This document shows positions 37,301 through 43,583 of a stretch of DNA of 57,551 nucleotides, in pieces. The notes under the pieces are model-generated. The model was not told where the DNA came from. It searched no databases and saw only the letters and a list, made by a program, of their open reading frames with translations. A program made the position numbers and the translations under genes. The stretch is taken from NCBI GenBank assembly GCA_009777315.1, contig WRMD01000005.1:1-57551 (forward strand). The letters are read 5' to 3'. Positions within the stretch are counted from its first letter, which is position 1, and every line of letters starts with the position of its first letter. This DNA comes from Candidatus Saccharimonadota bacterium (GTDB lineage Bacteria > Patescibacteriota > Saccharimonadia > Saccharimonadales > Saccharimonadaceae).

Positions 37301-38258
37301 GGCCGGAATTGTTGATGTGGAGCGAGACGGTAAGAAGATGATTGTGACGATAACTCCGCAGGCCGGTAAGACAGTAGAGTTTGCGTTTGACGGCAAGAAG
37401 CCACTGACGAAAGACGGCAAGAAGGTTAAGGTAGGCGAGGCATTGCTGGAGGGCGTGAATGCGCCGTTTGTCGGTGTGGTGCAGCTTTTGGATGACAAGA
37501 TGACCTTGACGGCGCTACCGGACAGCTTAGAGAAGATTAATGTGCCGGACAGTTTGGCGGTGATGGTGACGAGTGGGCAGGAAGTGGTGGTCGGTGACCG
37601 ATTGACTTCCGGGTCGCTCAACTTGCATAACTTGATGCAGGATAAAGGCATTGAAGCGGCAGAGCGATACATCTTGAATGAGATTTTGAAGATTTACGCG
37701 GCTCAAGGTCAGGATGTGAATGCGAAACACCTAGAGGTGATTATCCGACAGATGTTTAGTCGAGTGATGATTGATAATCCGGGCGACACAGGCTTTACGA
37801 CCGGTGAGATGCGGTCGAAGGCGTCGGTGGTTGAGTTGAATGAGCAGCTAACGGCGGAAGGCAAAGAGCCGTGTTCGTATACGCAGTTGCTCCTGGGTAT
37901 CGCGAAGGTGGCGGTGAACAGCGATAGTTTCTTGTCGGCGGCATCGTTCCAGGACACGAACCGAGTGTTGATTCGGGCGGCGATTTCCGGACAGGTGGAT
38001 CACTTGCGAGGTTTGAAGGAGAATGTGATTATCGGTAGGAAGATTCCGGTGGGGACCGGGGTGCGGAAGCCGAAGATTGTGATGGAGTTCTCGGATGAGC
38101 TGAGTGGATCGGAAGAACAGGAGATGGCGACTGATTTGGGGCTGGATGCGGAAGTGGCCGAGGCGATGACGGAAGCGACTGAGGCGGCTGATGAGGACGC
38201 GAAGGCTGTGGACGGTTTGGATGAAGGTGGGGAAGATGGCGACCTATCAGTTTCCTAA
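34302..38258 (+). CDS. rpoC: RNA polymerase beta-prime subunit, both zinc sites lost
   Basis: 1318 residues. The catalytic loop NADYDGDQMAVHLP with its three Asp is intact, as are AAPVAHIWFMRG and AAQSVGEPGTQLTLDTFH. The N-terminal zinc ribbon, normally four Cys after FGP.KD, has none (IKDINPNDSKLKGVRSREMA). The second zinc site before the trigger-loop region, normally LTC...GVC..CYG, reads VLTTPSLARVPRTSYG, again without Cys. The tail is acidic. The last 23 bp overlap pgk. Confidence 0.98.
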   Translation: MAWMDQYIGTNDFDSLRLGIASAEDVLRWSFGEVLKPETINYRTQKPERDGLFCERIFGPIKDINPNDSKLKGVRSREMAVDKNGNLVTKSVARRERMGHITLAAPVAHIWFMRGVPSTIGLLLDMTIKNIEQVVYFASYIVLSVEGEERDRMLAQLESETTAAKEAIRLRYEAASKEAAKSETVNLKALEDEHKKELEQLEEDYIEKKTQLESLVKGALMTEQKYAVLPEEMDDIITVDMGARAIRQLLEEIDLTKMSEELREEAETATAARAKKAMKRLKVVEGLLKAGAQPTDLVLTVLPVIPPDLRPIVSLAGGRFATSDLNDLYRRVINRNNRLKKMLELNAPEVICRNEKRMLQEAVDALVDGSNARTQKAAATAGSRHRLKSIADMLKGKQGRFRQNLLGKRVDYSGRSVIVVGPELSIDQCGLPKQMAMELFKPFVVSWLIRNEHAASIRHANQMIETNEAIAWDALDDVIKGRYVLLNRAPTLHRLGIQAFQPKLVDGQAIQLQPLVAKGFNADYDGDQMAVHLPISNEAQEEAKELVAATRNLLKPADGSPVLAVYQDIVLGSYYMTYDKERAQMDHVPVYSSVAEAEMAYDKGRIQLQTPIKLPVKGEVRETTFGRVLFNEALPEEYPYDNNVQTVKQIKKVLDNVFNTYGRAETVETADRIKALSFQYETVSGTSTSKDDYISFPEIDDFTAEGDAKEALIADQYDNGLIDNDERYRLVVASWREVDNKIKSFVTDKLKDMDTNIGVMVNSGARGSASNIKLASAMIGLMVDVNNHEIELPVKSNFKDGLSSLEAFVAARGARQGLVSTALKTADSGYLTRRLVDVAQDVFTSEVDNSDDPGFAVLRSETEETMVDFKMRIGGRYAAEDVAGYLQKGELITEQIAAAIEADEKIESVKIQSVLTTPSLARVPRTSYGLDLATKDVVESDQPVGVIAAQSVGEPGTQLTLDTFHSSGVAGGNTVAQGLPRVEELLEARAPKGQAITAPVAGIVDVERDGKKMIVTITPQAGKTVEFAFDGKKPLTKDGKKVKVGEALLEGVNAPFVGVVQLLDDKMTLTALPDSLEKINVPDSLAVMVTSGQEVVVGDRLTSGSLNLHNLMQDKGIEAAERYILNEILKIYAAQGQDVNAKHLEVIIRQMFSRVMIDNPGDTGFTTGEMRSKASVVELNEQLTAEGKEPCSYTQLLLGIAKVAVNSDSFLSAASFQDTNRVLIRAAISGQVDHLRGLKENVIIGRKIPVGTGVRKPKIVMEFSDELSGSEEQEMATDLGLDAEVAEAMTEATEAADEDAKAVDGLDEGGEDGDLSVS

Positions 38259-39312
38259 GCAGACAATAGCTGATGTGCCGATTAGAGGCAGGACAGTGCT
38301 GGTGCGAGTGGATTATAATGTGCCGCTGGAGAACGGGAGGATCACGAGTGACTTTAGGATACGGGCTGAGCTGCCGACTCTGGAGTATCTACTGAAGCAA
38401 GGGGCTCGGAAAGTGTTCTTGATAGCGCATTTGGGTCGACCGGAGGGTGTGGCTCGAGAGCTTTCGCTCCGGCCGACCGCCGTGGATTTGGCGAAATTGT
38501 TGGACGAGCCGGTGGACTTTGTGGAATATGTGCCGGGAGTACTAGGTAAGCCAGAGGATGTGGCGGCGGCTACGTCGAGAGTGGCTGTGCTGGAGAACTT
38601 GCGATTTTCGGAGGCGGAAGAGACGGATAGTGAAGATTTCGCTCGGGCGCTGGTAGAAGCGACGGGGGCAGATTTGTTCGTGCAGGACGGGTTCGCGAAC
38701 GTGCATCGGAAGCACGCGTCGATGGATGCAATTACGAAGTTGTTGCCGGCGGTGGCTGGATATTTGGTGGAAAAGGAAGTGGCGGATGTGATGAAAGCGA
38801 TTCATGATCCGGTGCGGCCGCTGCTTACGATAATCGGGGGTGCGAAGGTTGAGGATAAGGCGCCGATGGTCGAGAAGATGCTGGAGGTGGCGGATGAGAT
38901 TTGCTTGGGCGGGAAGTTCGCGCAGGATTATACGCCGCCGGAGAGCGAGAAGATATTGATGCCGGTAGACGCGCGGAAGGATGCGGAAGGGCGGAGCTTG
39001 GATATTGGCGATCGGTCGGCGGTGGCGATTGTCGAGGCGATTGATCGGGCGGAGACGATAATTTGGAACGGGACGGTCGGGATGGCGGAAGAGGCGGAGT
39101 TCGCGCGGAGCTCGGAGTTGATTGCGACGGCGCTGGGTCAGAGCGGCAAGACGACGATTATTTGTGGTGGTGATACGACAGGGTTCGTGCTGAATTATCA
39201 GGAGAAGTACCGAGATTTGAAGTATACGTTGATTTCGACTGGGGGTGGGGCGAGTTTGGAGTTGATTCTGGGTGAGCCGTTGCCGGGGTTGGATTGTTTG
39301 TTGGATAAATAA
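38236..39312 (+). CDS. pgk: Phosphoglycerate kinase
   Basis: 358 residues, shorter than the usual 390-415. Converts 1,3-bisphosphoglycerate plus ADP to 3-phosphoglycerate plus ATP. Substrate residues are seen in VRVDYNVPLENGRI, LIAHLGRPEG and the FVQDGFANVHRKHASM segment; the nucleotide lobe has IGGAKVEDKAPMV and the hinge/C-terminal ISTGGGASLELILG. The start is the ATG at 38236 with GGTGGGGAAG before it; the gene begins inside rpoC, so it is translationally coupled to RNA polymerase, an unusual partnership. Confidence 0.95.
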   Translation: MATYQFPKQTIADVPIRGRTVLVRVDYNVPLENGRITSDFRIRAELPTLEYLLKQGARKVFLIAHLGRPEGVARELSLRPTAVDLAKLLDEPVDFVEYVPGVLGKPEDVAAATSRVAVLENLRFSEAEETDSEDFARALVEATGADLFVQDGFANVHRKHASMDAITKLLPAVAGYLVEKEVADVMKAIHDPVRPLLTIIGGAKVEDKAPMVEKMLEVADEICLGGKFAQDYTPPESEKILMPVDARKDAEGRSLDIGDRSAVAIVEAIDRAETIIWNGTVGMAEEAEFARSSELIATALGQSGKTTIICGGDTTGFVLNYQEKYRDLKYTLISTGGGASLELILGEPLPGLDCLLDK

Positions 39313-39313
39313 C

Positions 39314-39474
39314 GGTATCAAAATAACTTCGAGTAAGTCTTTAGCAAAACCCTCACCAAGGTACTAATTTCATTCAGACTCGACGTCGCTTCATCCTATC
39401 GCCATAGGTGAAGCGCGTCTGACTCTCGGTTTGCCAACCTCCGAGACGTCTTCATGAAATTGTACCTTGATACG
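39314..39474 (+). other. Three-way-junction structured element
   Basis: Nested dyads: outer GTATCAA 39315-39321 with TTGATAC 39467-39473; main stem CAAGGTAC.AATTTCAT (39357-39373) with ATGAAATTGTACCTTG (39454-39469); arm I CAGAC, CGCTTCA, CCTAT (39375-39399), loop CGCC, ATAGG, TGAAGCG, GTCTG (39404-39421); arm II TCTCGG (39424-39429) with CCGAGA (39441-39446). This is much better base-pairing than chance and looks like an RNA or a foldback DNA element. It sits directly after pgk and may be read from the rpoBC-pgk transcript. Not a family I recognise. Confidence 0.6.
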
Positions 39475-39544
39475 GCTTTTGCATATTAGGCCCCTAACTA
39501 TTTTGATGCAAACTTGTCAGCCTCTCCTACCCCAGCCTGACTAT

Positions 39545-39690
39545 CTCCCCACCCATATCCTCCGTCTACTCGCGCATACGCGCTCGGACAGGACGCAAAA
39601 GGTCAGGCTTCGCCTGCCTTTTCTAACTCCAGCAAGGAAAGGAAGAAAACCTTGGTTTTCTTAGCAGGAGACAGTGGCTAAGGAAAAGTT
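39545..39690 (-). pseudogene. Possible decayed sixth cassette
   Basis: On the minus strand CCTTAGCCACTGTCTCC at 39690-39667 resembles the FATV end of the cassettes (CCTTCGCCACTGTC), but a stop follows at once. About 120 bp further, GTAGACGGAGGATATGGGTG and GGGAG (39573-39545) weakly resemble the G-rich 3' end. The middle is occupied by two-hairpin repeat copy 4. Weak evidence: short matches only. Confidence 0.25.
39597..39662 (+). repeat. Two-hairpin repeat, copy 4
   Basis: Plus strand: hairpin A (39597-39622; AAAAGG with CCTTTT, bulged T, CAGGC/GCCTG, loop TTC), linker with AGCAAGGAAAGG, hairpin B (39643-39662; AAGAAAACC, TT, GGTTTTCTT). The only copy in this orientation; the next gene in its sense is the second greA. 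Confidence 0.65.
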
Positions 39691-39700
39691 CGCAAAACTC

Positions 39701-39730
39701 TTGAAAATCCGGGGGGGGGGGGAATAATAG
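39701..39730 (+). promoter_or_regulatory. Candidate phase-variable promoter with a G12 spacer tract
   Basis: TTGAAA at 39701-39706, then ATCC and twelve G (39711-39722), then AATAATAG. The -10 candidates are AATAAT (spacer 16) or TAATAG (spacer 18). The mononucleotide tract makes up most of the spacer, so a change of one or two G would alter promoter strength. The next gene, greA copy 2, starts at 39785. Confidence 0.55.
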
Positions 39731-39784
39731 ATTCCATTAGGTGGACGCTAGGACTTCATAAAGCTAAACGAGGAAAAATTTACG

Positions 39785-40228
39785 ATGCAAATTACAAAAG
39801 TCAAGCAAGCGCAACTAAAAGAAGAGCTCAAAGAACTTAAAGCAAGGCGTCCGAAACTTGCCGAAGCTTTAGCTACTGCTCGCGACTTTGGCGACATTTC
39901 TGAAAACCAAGAATACACCGACGCCAGGCAAGAGCAAAATACAGTCGAAAGCCGCATACTCAAGATTGAAAACATCCTCCAGGTTGCCAAAATTATCAAA
40001 GAAGGAAATAAGTCTAAAGTGGAGTTGGGCGCTTCTTTGGTTGTAAAGTGTAAAGGTAAGAAAAGCAACTTTCTTATGGTTAGCGAAATTGAAGCCGACC
40101 CTCTATTAGGTAAAATCTCAACTAAATCGCCGCTAGGCAAAGCTCTGCACGGTCATAAAATTGGCGACGAAGTTGAATTCAAAACTCCCAAAGGTCTAGC
40201 AAAGTACACTATTCTTGAAATTAAGTAA
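39785..40228 (+). CDS. Transcription elongation factor GreA (copy 2)
   Basis: 147 residues, same length and layout as the first GreA: coiled coil with DFGDISENQEYTDARQEQ, then the C-terminal domain with GKISTKSPLGKAL and ending TILEIK. The acidic tip residues are kept, so it should be active in transcript cleavage. The DNA is clearly richer in A and T and uses different codons from its paralogue and neighbours, suggesting acquisition from another lineage or relaxed codon selection. GAGG lies 11 nt before the ATG. A poly-G promoter stands upstream and silent cassette 4 starts 8 bp after the stop. Confidence 0.93.
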   Translation: MQITKVKQAQLKEELKELKARRPKLAEALATARDFGDISENQEYTDARQEQNTVESRILKIENILQVAKIIKEGNKSKVELGASLVVKCKGKKSNFLMVSEIEADPLLGKISTKSPLGKALHGHKIGDEVEFKTPKGLAKYTILEIK

Positions 40229-40236
40229 ACCCCTCC

Positions 40237-40449
40237 TTCGCCACTGTCACTGTTGATGCGATTAACGAGAATGGTTTAGTCGGTCAATCTCTGCAGGCAA
40301 CTTGGTGGGGCGCAGCACTGCACGGCCCAAACAACCCTGGGCGCCTAGTAATAGCCGCACCTCCACTCAGCGCTAACGTGGAAGCTTTCCCCGGTACAGC
40401 AAGTACAGGTAAGGGTCGTGGTACTCCCCTCCGCTGTGTCTACCCGTAG
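40237..40449 (+). pseudogene. Silent FISUMP-like C-terminal cassette 4
   Basis: 70 codons plus TAG, the longest copy: FATVTVDAINENGLVG at the start, core ATWWGAALHGPN, end RGTPLRCVYP. It follows the greA2 stop by 8 bp and could be co-transcribed, but has no start codon or ribosome binding site of its own. The 3' flank is G5-T-G4-A-GG, with a further GGG after AGATGT. Confidence 0.82.
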
Positions 40450-40470
40450 GGGGTGGGGAGGAGATGTGGG

Positions 40471-41142
40471 CTATTCTTCGTCGGAGTCGGGGTAGTGGAA
40501 GAGGCGCGCGAAGTAGGCTTTGAACAGGTAGGAGAGTTCGCGGATTTCGGAATCGTTCATGGGGGTGAAACCGCCGAGAGGGGCGTGTTCGACGCGGCTA
40601 GAGAAGGATTGCAGGTTGCCTTGGGAGTGGATGATTTCGCCGTCTTGGATGAAGAGGACGGTGGGGGCGCTGATGCGGTGGGGAGGGCTGGAGTTGAGTG
40701 CATTATGGAGGGGTGCCAAGCTGCTGTGTTGGAGGATGTCGTGGTCGTTAGAGATGTTGCGGTAGAGGATTTCTTCGACGCCGAAGTCGATGGCGGCGTC
40801 GGCTAGAACCGGGACGAGATTGCGGCACCAGGAACAGTTAGGGAAGCCGAGGTAGACGACGGCAGTGCCGCGACGCTCGAGGAGGTCGATGATTTCGTCG
40901 TAATCGGTGAAGCGGAAAGGGTTTCGCTCGGGGATGTGGATTTCTTGCCAGATGGGATCGGGCTGGTCGGCGCTGACGGGCTGGCCGTTAAGTTCTTCGT
41001 AGGAGGCTTTGAAACGAAGGGCGTCGGCGGTGGGCTCGGCGTATTCACTACCGAAGATGGCGCGGAAACCGATGGCGCCCAAGATGAGAAGGGCGACCGC
41101 AACTAGGGCGATGATGGTTGGTTTCTTTATAGCTAATTTCAT
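40471..41142 (-). CDS. Membrane-anchored thioredoxin-like protein
   Basis: 223 residues. One N-terminal transmembrane helix (about 8-28, PTIIALVAVALLILGAIGF) is followed by an extracytoplasmic thioredoxin-fold domain with the CxxC motif NCSWCRN near 103 and a following AVVYLGFP strand. The overall form is like the bacteriocin-transport accessory/thioredoxin proteins of Gram-positive bacteria. Probably a thiol oxidoreductase for exported proteins, useful for the Cys-containing surface proteins suggested by the cassettes (inference). AAGGAGGG precedes the ATG; minus-strand TATAAT at 41168-41173. Confidence 0.85.
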   Translation of the reverse strand: MKLAIKKPTIIALVAVALLILGAIGFRAIFGSEYAEPTADALRFKASYEELNGQPVSADQPDPIWQEIHIPERNPFRFTDYDEIIDLLERRGTAVVYLGFPNCSWCRNLVPVLADAAIDFGVEEILYRNISNDHDILQHSSLAPLHNALNSSPPHRISAPTVLFIQDGEIIHSQGNLQSFSSRVEHAPLGGFTPMNDSEIRELSYLFKAYFARLFHYPDSDEE

Positions 41143-41216
41143 GGTTGGCGACCCTCCTTTTCCTGATATTATAGCATGATTTCGCCTTCGGTCGCAATTG
41201 GGATAAGCATAACCTA

Positions 41217-41245
41217 TTGACTTTTTGAGATGAGTGTGCTATACT
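41217..41245 (+). promoter_or_regulatory. Consensus promoter without a gene
   Basis: TTGACT (41217-41222), spacer 17, GTGTGC, TATACT (41240-41245). Transcript starting near 41252 meets the hairpin at 41278-41297 after about 25 nt and then runs antisense into tRNA-Leu. No ORF follows. It may make a very short RNA of about 50 nt. Confidence 0.6.
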
Positions 41246-41277
41246 GTAAAATGGAGAAAATTATACTAAGAAACCTG

Positions 41278-41297
41278 ACCCCTGTTGTAACAGGGGT
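41278..41297. terminator. Probable terminator hairpin after tRNA-Leu
   Basis: ACCCCTGTT paired with AACAGGGGT around a two-base loop. It lies downstream of tRNA-Leu on the minus strand and of the orphan promoter on the plus strand. The flanking T content is modest on both sides. Confidence 0.55.
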
Positions 41298-41310
41298 AGA
41301 CTTATAATCT

Positions 41311-41395
41311 TGGTGTGCCTGACTAGACTCGAACTAGCACAGCTTGCGCCACTACCACCTCAAGGTAGCGTGTATACCAATTTCACCACAGGCAC
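41311..41395 (-). tRNA. tRNA-Leu (GAG)
   Basis: 85 nt, class II. Acceptor GTGCCTG/CAGGCAC, D arm with AATTGGTA, anticodon stem-loop CTACCTTGAGGTGGTAG giving anticodon GAG (reads CUC/CUU), long variable arm typical of Leu, T arm AGTTCGAGTCT, discriminator A, and an encoded CCA end. Its -10 box TATAAT is at 41415-41420 on the minus strand. Confidence 0.95.
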
Positions 41396-41470
41396 GTAGC
41401 TCAATTACGTTACAATTATAGCATATTGCCTCTACCTTCGCCACTTTTATGGCAGGATGCGCGTTGTTGG

Positions 41471-42202
41471 TTATTCGGTGATGGCGGGTTGGTCGGGGCA
41501 GGTGTCGAGGATGCGAATCATGGTGTCGCGTTCGGCGGAGGTGACCCAGAGATTGTGGCGGTGTTTGATGGAGATTTGGCGGGCGATGAAATGACAGCGG
41601 AAAGCGCGGTTGGGTGGTAGCCAGCCGGCGGCGTCGTGGTCGGCTTTTTGCATGTTGGCGGGGCCGTCGGTGGCGAGGAGGTTGAGGGGGTCGTTAGAGA
41701 AGGCGATGCGTTCTTCGCGGGTGAGGTTTTGGGCGCCGGTTTGCCAGGCGTTGGAGAGGGCGACGACGTGGTCGATTTGGACGGCGGAGGAATTGACGCC
41801 GCGGGTGAAATCAATGGTAGTGTTGGTGTAGGGGCAGTTTAAGGTGCCGGTCAAGACGAGGCAGGCGCGGTCGCGGGGTTCGCCGGGTTGCCATTCGTGG
41901 AGGGTAATATTGGTGAGGTCGCGGGCTAAGATGATGTTACGCATATCGCAGCCGTCCAGGCGGCCCCAACCGTCGCCGAATTCAGCGCGGGCGTAGCCGG
42001 TGCGAGGGGCTTTGCCTTTGATGTCGAGCTGGTCGAGTAGGTCGCGGGCGAGGATGGCGCCTTCGACGGTGGAAGCGGAGGTTGGAGTGTAGGTGTCGCT
42101 CTCGTGGTCGGGTTCGTAGCTCGAGGGGTTAAAAATGACGCCAAGAATAAAAAGCGTGGCGGCGCTGAGAACAAAAAATAATCGTCGTACCTCCGGTTGC
42201 AT
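41471..42202 (-). CDS. Secreted HNH-type nuclease
   Basis: 243 residues. An N-terminal signal/anchor (RRLFFVLSAATLFILGVIF) is followed by an extracellular domain of the GmrSD C-terminal/DUF1524 HNH type: QIDHVVALSNAWQTGA holds the catalytic DH, and N/H residues follow in NDPLNLLATDGPANMQKADHD and CHFIARQISIKHRHNL. Two cysteine pairs may form disulfides. Likely degrades external DNA, for nutrient scavenging or uptake. Leaderless: minus-strand TATAAT at 42209-42214 ends 6 nt before the ATG. Divergent from the phosphoesterase gene with only about 24 bp between the two -10 boxes. Confidence 0.88.
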   Translation of the reverse strand: MQPEVRRLFFVLSAATLFILGVIFNPSSYEPDHESDTYTPTSASTVEGAILARDLLDQLDIKGKAPRTGYARAEFGDGWGRLDGCDMRNIILARDLTNITLHEWQPGEPRDRACLVLTGTLNCPYTNTTIDFTRGVNSSAVQIDHVVALSNAWQTGAQNLTREERIAFSNDPLNLLATDGPANMQKADHDAAGWLPPNRAFRCHFIARQISIKHRHNLWVTSAERDTMIRILDTCPDQPAITE

Positions 42203-42208
42203 AGGGTG

Positions 42209-42253
42209 ATTATATCATGAAATCAGTGCAAAATGTGGTAGAATATGAGAACG
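42209..42253. promoter_or_regulatory. Divergent leaderless promoter pair
   Basis: Minus-strand -10 TATAAT at 42209-42214 (nuclease) and plus-strand -10 TAGAAT at 42239-42244, preceded by TGTGG (phosphoesterase, ATG 42254). Both have the start codon within 6-9 nt of the -10. The two polymerases cannot easily bind at once, so expression may be mutually exclusive. Confidence 0.6.
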
Positions 42254-43177
42254 ATGAAAATACATGTGACGGGCTATGAAATGAAGAGCCCAGAGATTCT
42301 GGAGCCGACGCGAGTGATGGCGATTTCGGATGTGCATGAAAATAGCAGGATGTTTGCCGGGATTACGGCTTTAGTGCGAGACACGCGGCCGGATTATCTG
42401 TGCTTGGTGGGGGATACGCTGGATCATTCGGGGTCGGATGGGGCTTCCGTGATAGAGTGGCTGAAGGATTTGGCGAAGCTGACCAAGGTGGTAATAACGA
42501 TTGGCAATCACGAGATGGTGGCGCTGGGTCGAGGGTTCTTTGGGATGTTTCGAAGGCCGCAGGTGCGGGAAAATCATGAGTTTTATAAAACGGTAGAGGG
42601 GATTAAAAACTGCGCGCTGTTAAAAGAGCAATTTTCGGTCTACGAGGCGACGCCGTGGCTGACTTTTAGCGCGTTGAACATGCCGGAGAATTGGTATCAG
42701 CGGGGGCTGGAGGATCAAAAGGAGTTTGATGCGGCAGTGGCGGCGATACCAAAGAACGCTTTGCAGAAGAAAAATTATAATATCATGCTGTCGCATTCAC
42801 CGGGTGGGTTTTTGATGGGAGGACGGCTACGGACAAAGGAAGCGGTGCCGATTTTGGATAAGGTGGATTTGGTGCTAAGTGGGCATCATCACGCGGGGTT
42901 GGTGCCGCTGGCGCTAAGGAAGTTGATGGCGAAGCGGGGATTTTTTGGGCCTCGGTATCTGGTGGGGCAGCCGCACGCGTATGGGATGTGGGAACGGGAC
43001 GGGCGATATTTGATTTTGTCGGGCGGGGTGACGAAGTTTGCTGAGTCGTCTGGGGTAGGGGGCTTAGGGCATTGGCTGAATAAGCGGTTTAAGCCGGAGG
43101 CGGAGGATATTTGGCTGCTGCCGGATGTGGGGAAGGGTGCGAACCGGAACGGCAAGCGGGTGAAGCAGGGGAAGTAG
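42254..43177 (+). CDS. Calcineurin-like metallophosphoesterase
   Basis: 307 residues with the five blocks of the family: ISDVHENS, VGDTLDH, TIGNHEMV, LSHSPGGF and LSGHHHAGL. These bind a dinuclear metal centre. The layout resembles YkuE-type membrane-lipid or UDP-diacylglucosamine-type hydrolases, but the substrate cannot be told. The ATG at 42245 lies against the -10 box, so 42254 is the start. Its last 89 bp overlap the convergent iscU. Confidence 0.9.
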   Translation: MKIHVTGYEMKSPEILEPTRVMAISDVHENSRMFAGITALVRDTRPDYLCLVGDTLDHSGSDGASVIEWLKDLAKLTKVVITIGNHEMVALGRGFFGMFRRPQVRENHEFYKTVEGIKNCALLKEQFSVYEATPWLTFSALNMPENWYQRGLEDQKEFDAAVAAIPKNALQKKNYNIMLSHSPGGFLMGGRLRTKEAVPILDKVDLVLSGHHHAGLVPLALRKLMAKRGFFGPRYLVGQPHAYGMWERDGRYLILSGGVTKFAESSGVGGLGHWLNKRFKPEAEDIWLLPDVGKGANRNGKRVKQGK

Positions 43178-43583
43178 GCGGGGTTTCGCTGGCTTTGGCT
43201 TCGCCGCGGTAGTCGGCGACGGCGGCGCGGAGGGCTTGGAAGCCGAGGACGGAGCAGTGGAATTTGTGTTCGGGTAGGCCGCCAAGATAGTCGGCAACTT
43301 GTTGGGCAGTGATAGCGGCAGCTTGGTCAAGGGTCTGGCCTTTGGCAAGTTCGGAAAGGGCGGAGGTAGAGGCGATGGCGGAAGCACAGCCGTAAGTTTT
43401 CCAGGCAATGTCGGTGATGCGGTCGTCTTTGACCTTGATCATGATGATCATTTCGTCGCCGCAGACGGGGTTGCCGGCGACGCCGCGGCCGTCGTACTGG
43501 AAGGCGGATTCGTCGCCCATGAGGTAGTTTTTTGGATGAAGGAAGTGCTGCTTGACGGCGTCGGAATAGGGGAAATCAGACAT
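43089..43583 (-). CDS. iscU: Fe-S cluster scaffold IscU/NifU-like
   Basis: 164 residues. The scaffold cysteines are seen in AGNPVCGDEM, KTYGCASAIASTS and EHKFHCSVLGFQA; the Asp after the first Cys is kept. The last 35-40 residues are a proline/serine-rich tail (ETPPTSPASPACRSGSHPSP) produced by overlap with the phosphoesterase gene on the other strand, so this tail is probably not functional sequence. AAAGGAG lies 6 nt before ATG 43583. The start overlaps the iscS stop by 8 bp. Confidence 0.92.
   Translation of the reverse strand: MSDFPYSDAVKQHFLHPKNYLMGDESAFQYDGRGVAGNPVCGDEMIIMIKVKDDRITDIAWKTYGCASAIASTSALSELAKGQTLDQAAAITAQQVADYLGGLPEHKFHCSVLGFQALRAAVADYRGEAKASETPPTSPASPACRSGSHPSPHPAAAKYPPPPA

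Noticed and set aside
39467-39664. 65-codon ORF upstream of greA2
   Set aside because: It crosses the three-way-junction end and repeat copy 4, and has no ribosome binding site or family resemblance.
41434-41450. CCTTCGCCACT as a seventh cassette start
   Set aside because: Only 11 bases match the cassette 5' end, no matching 3' end follows, and the site lies in the tRNA-Leu upstream region.
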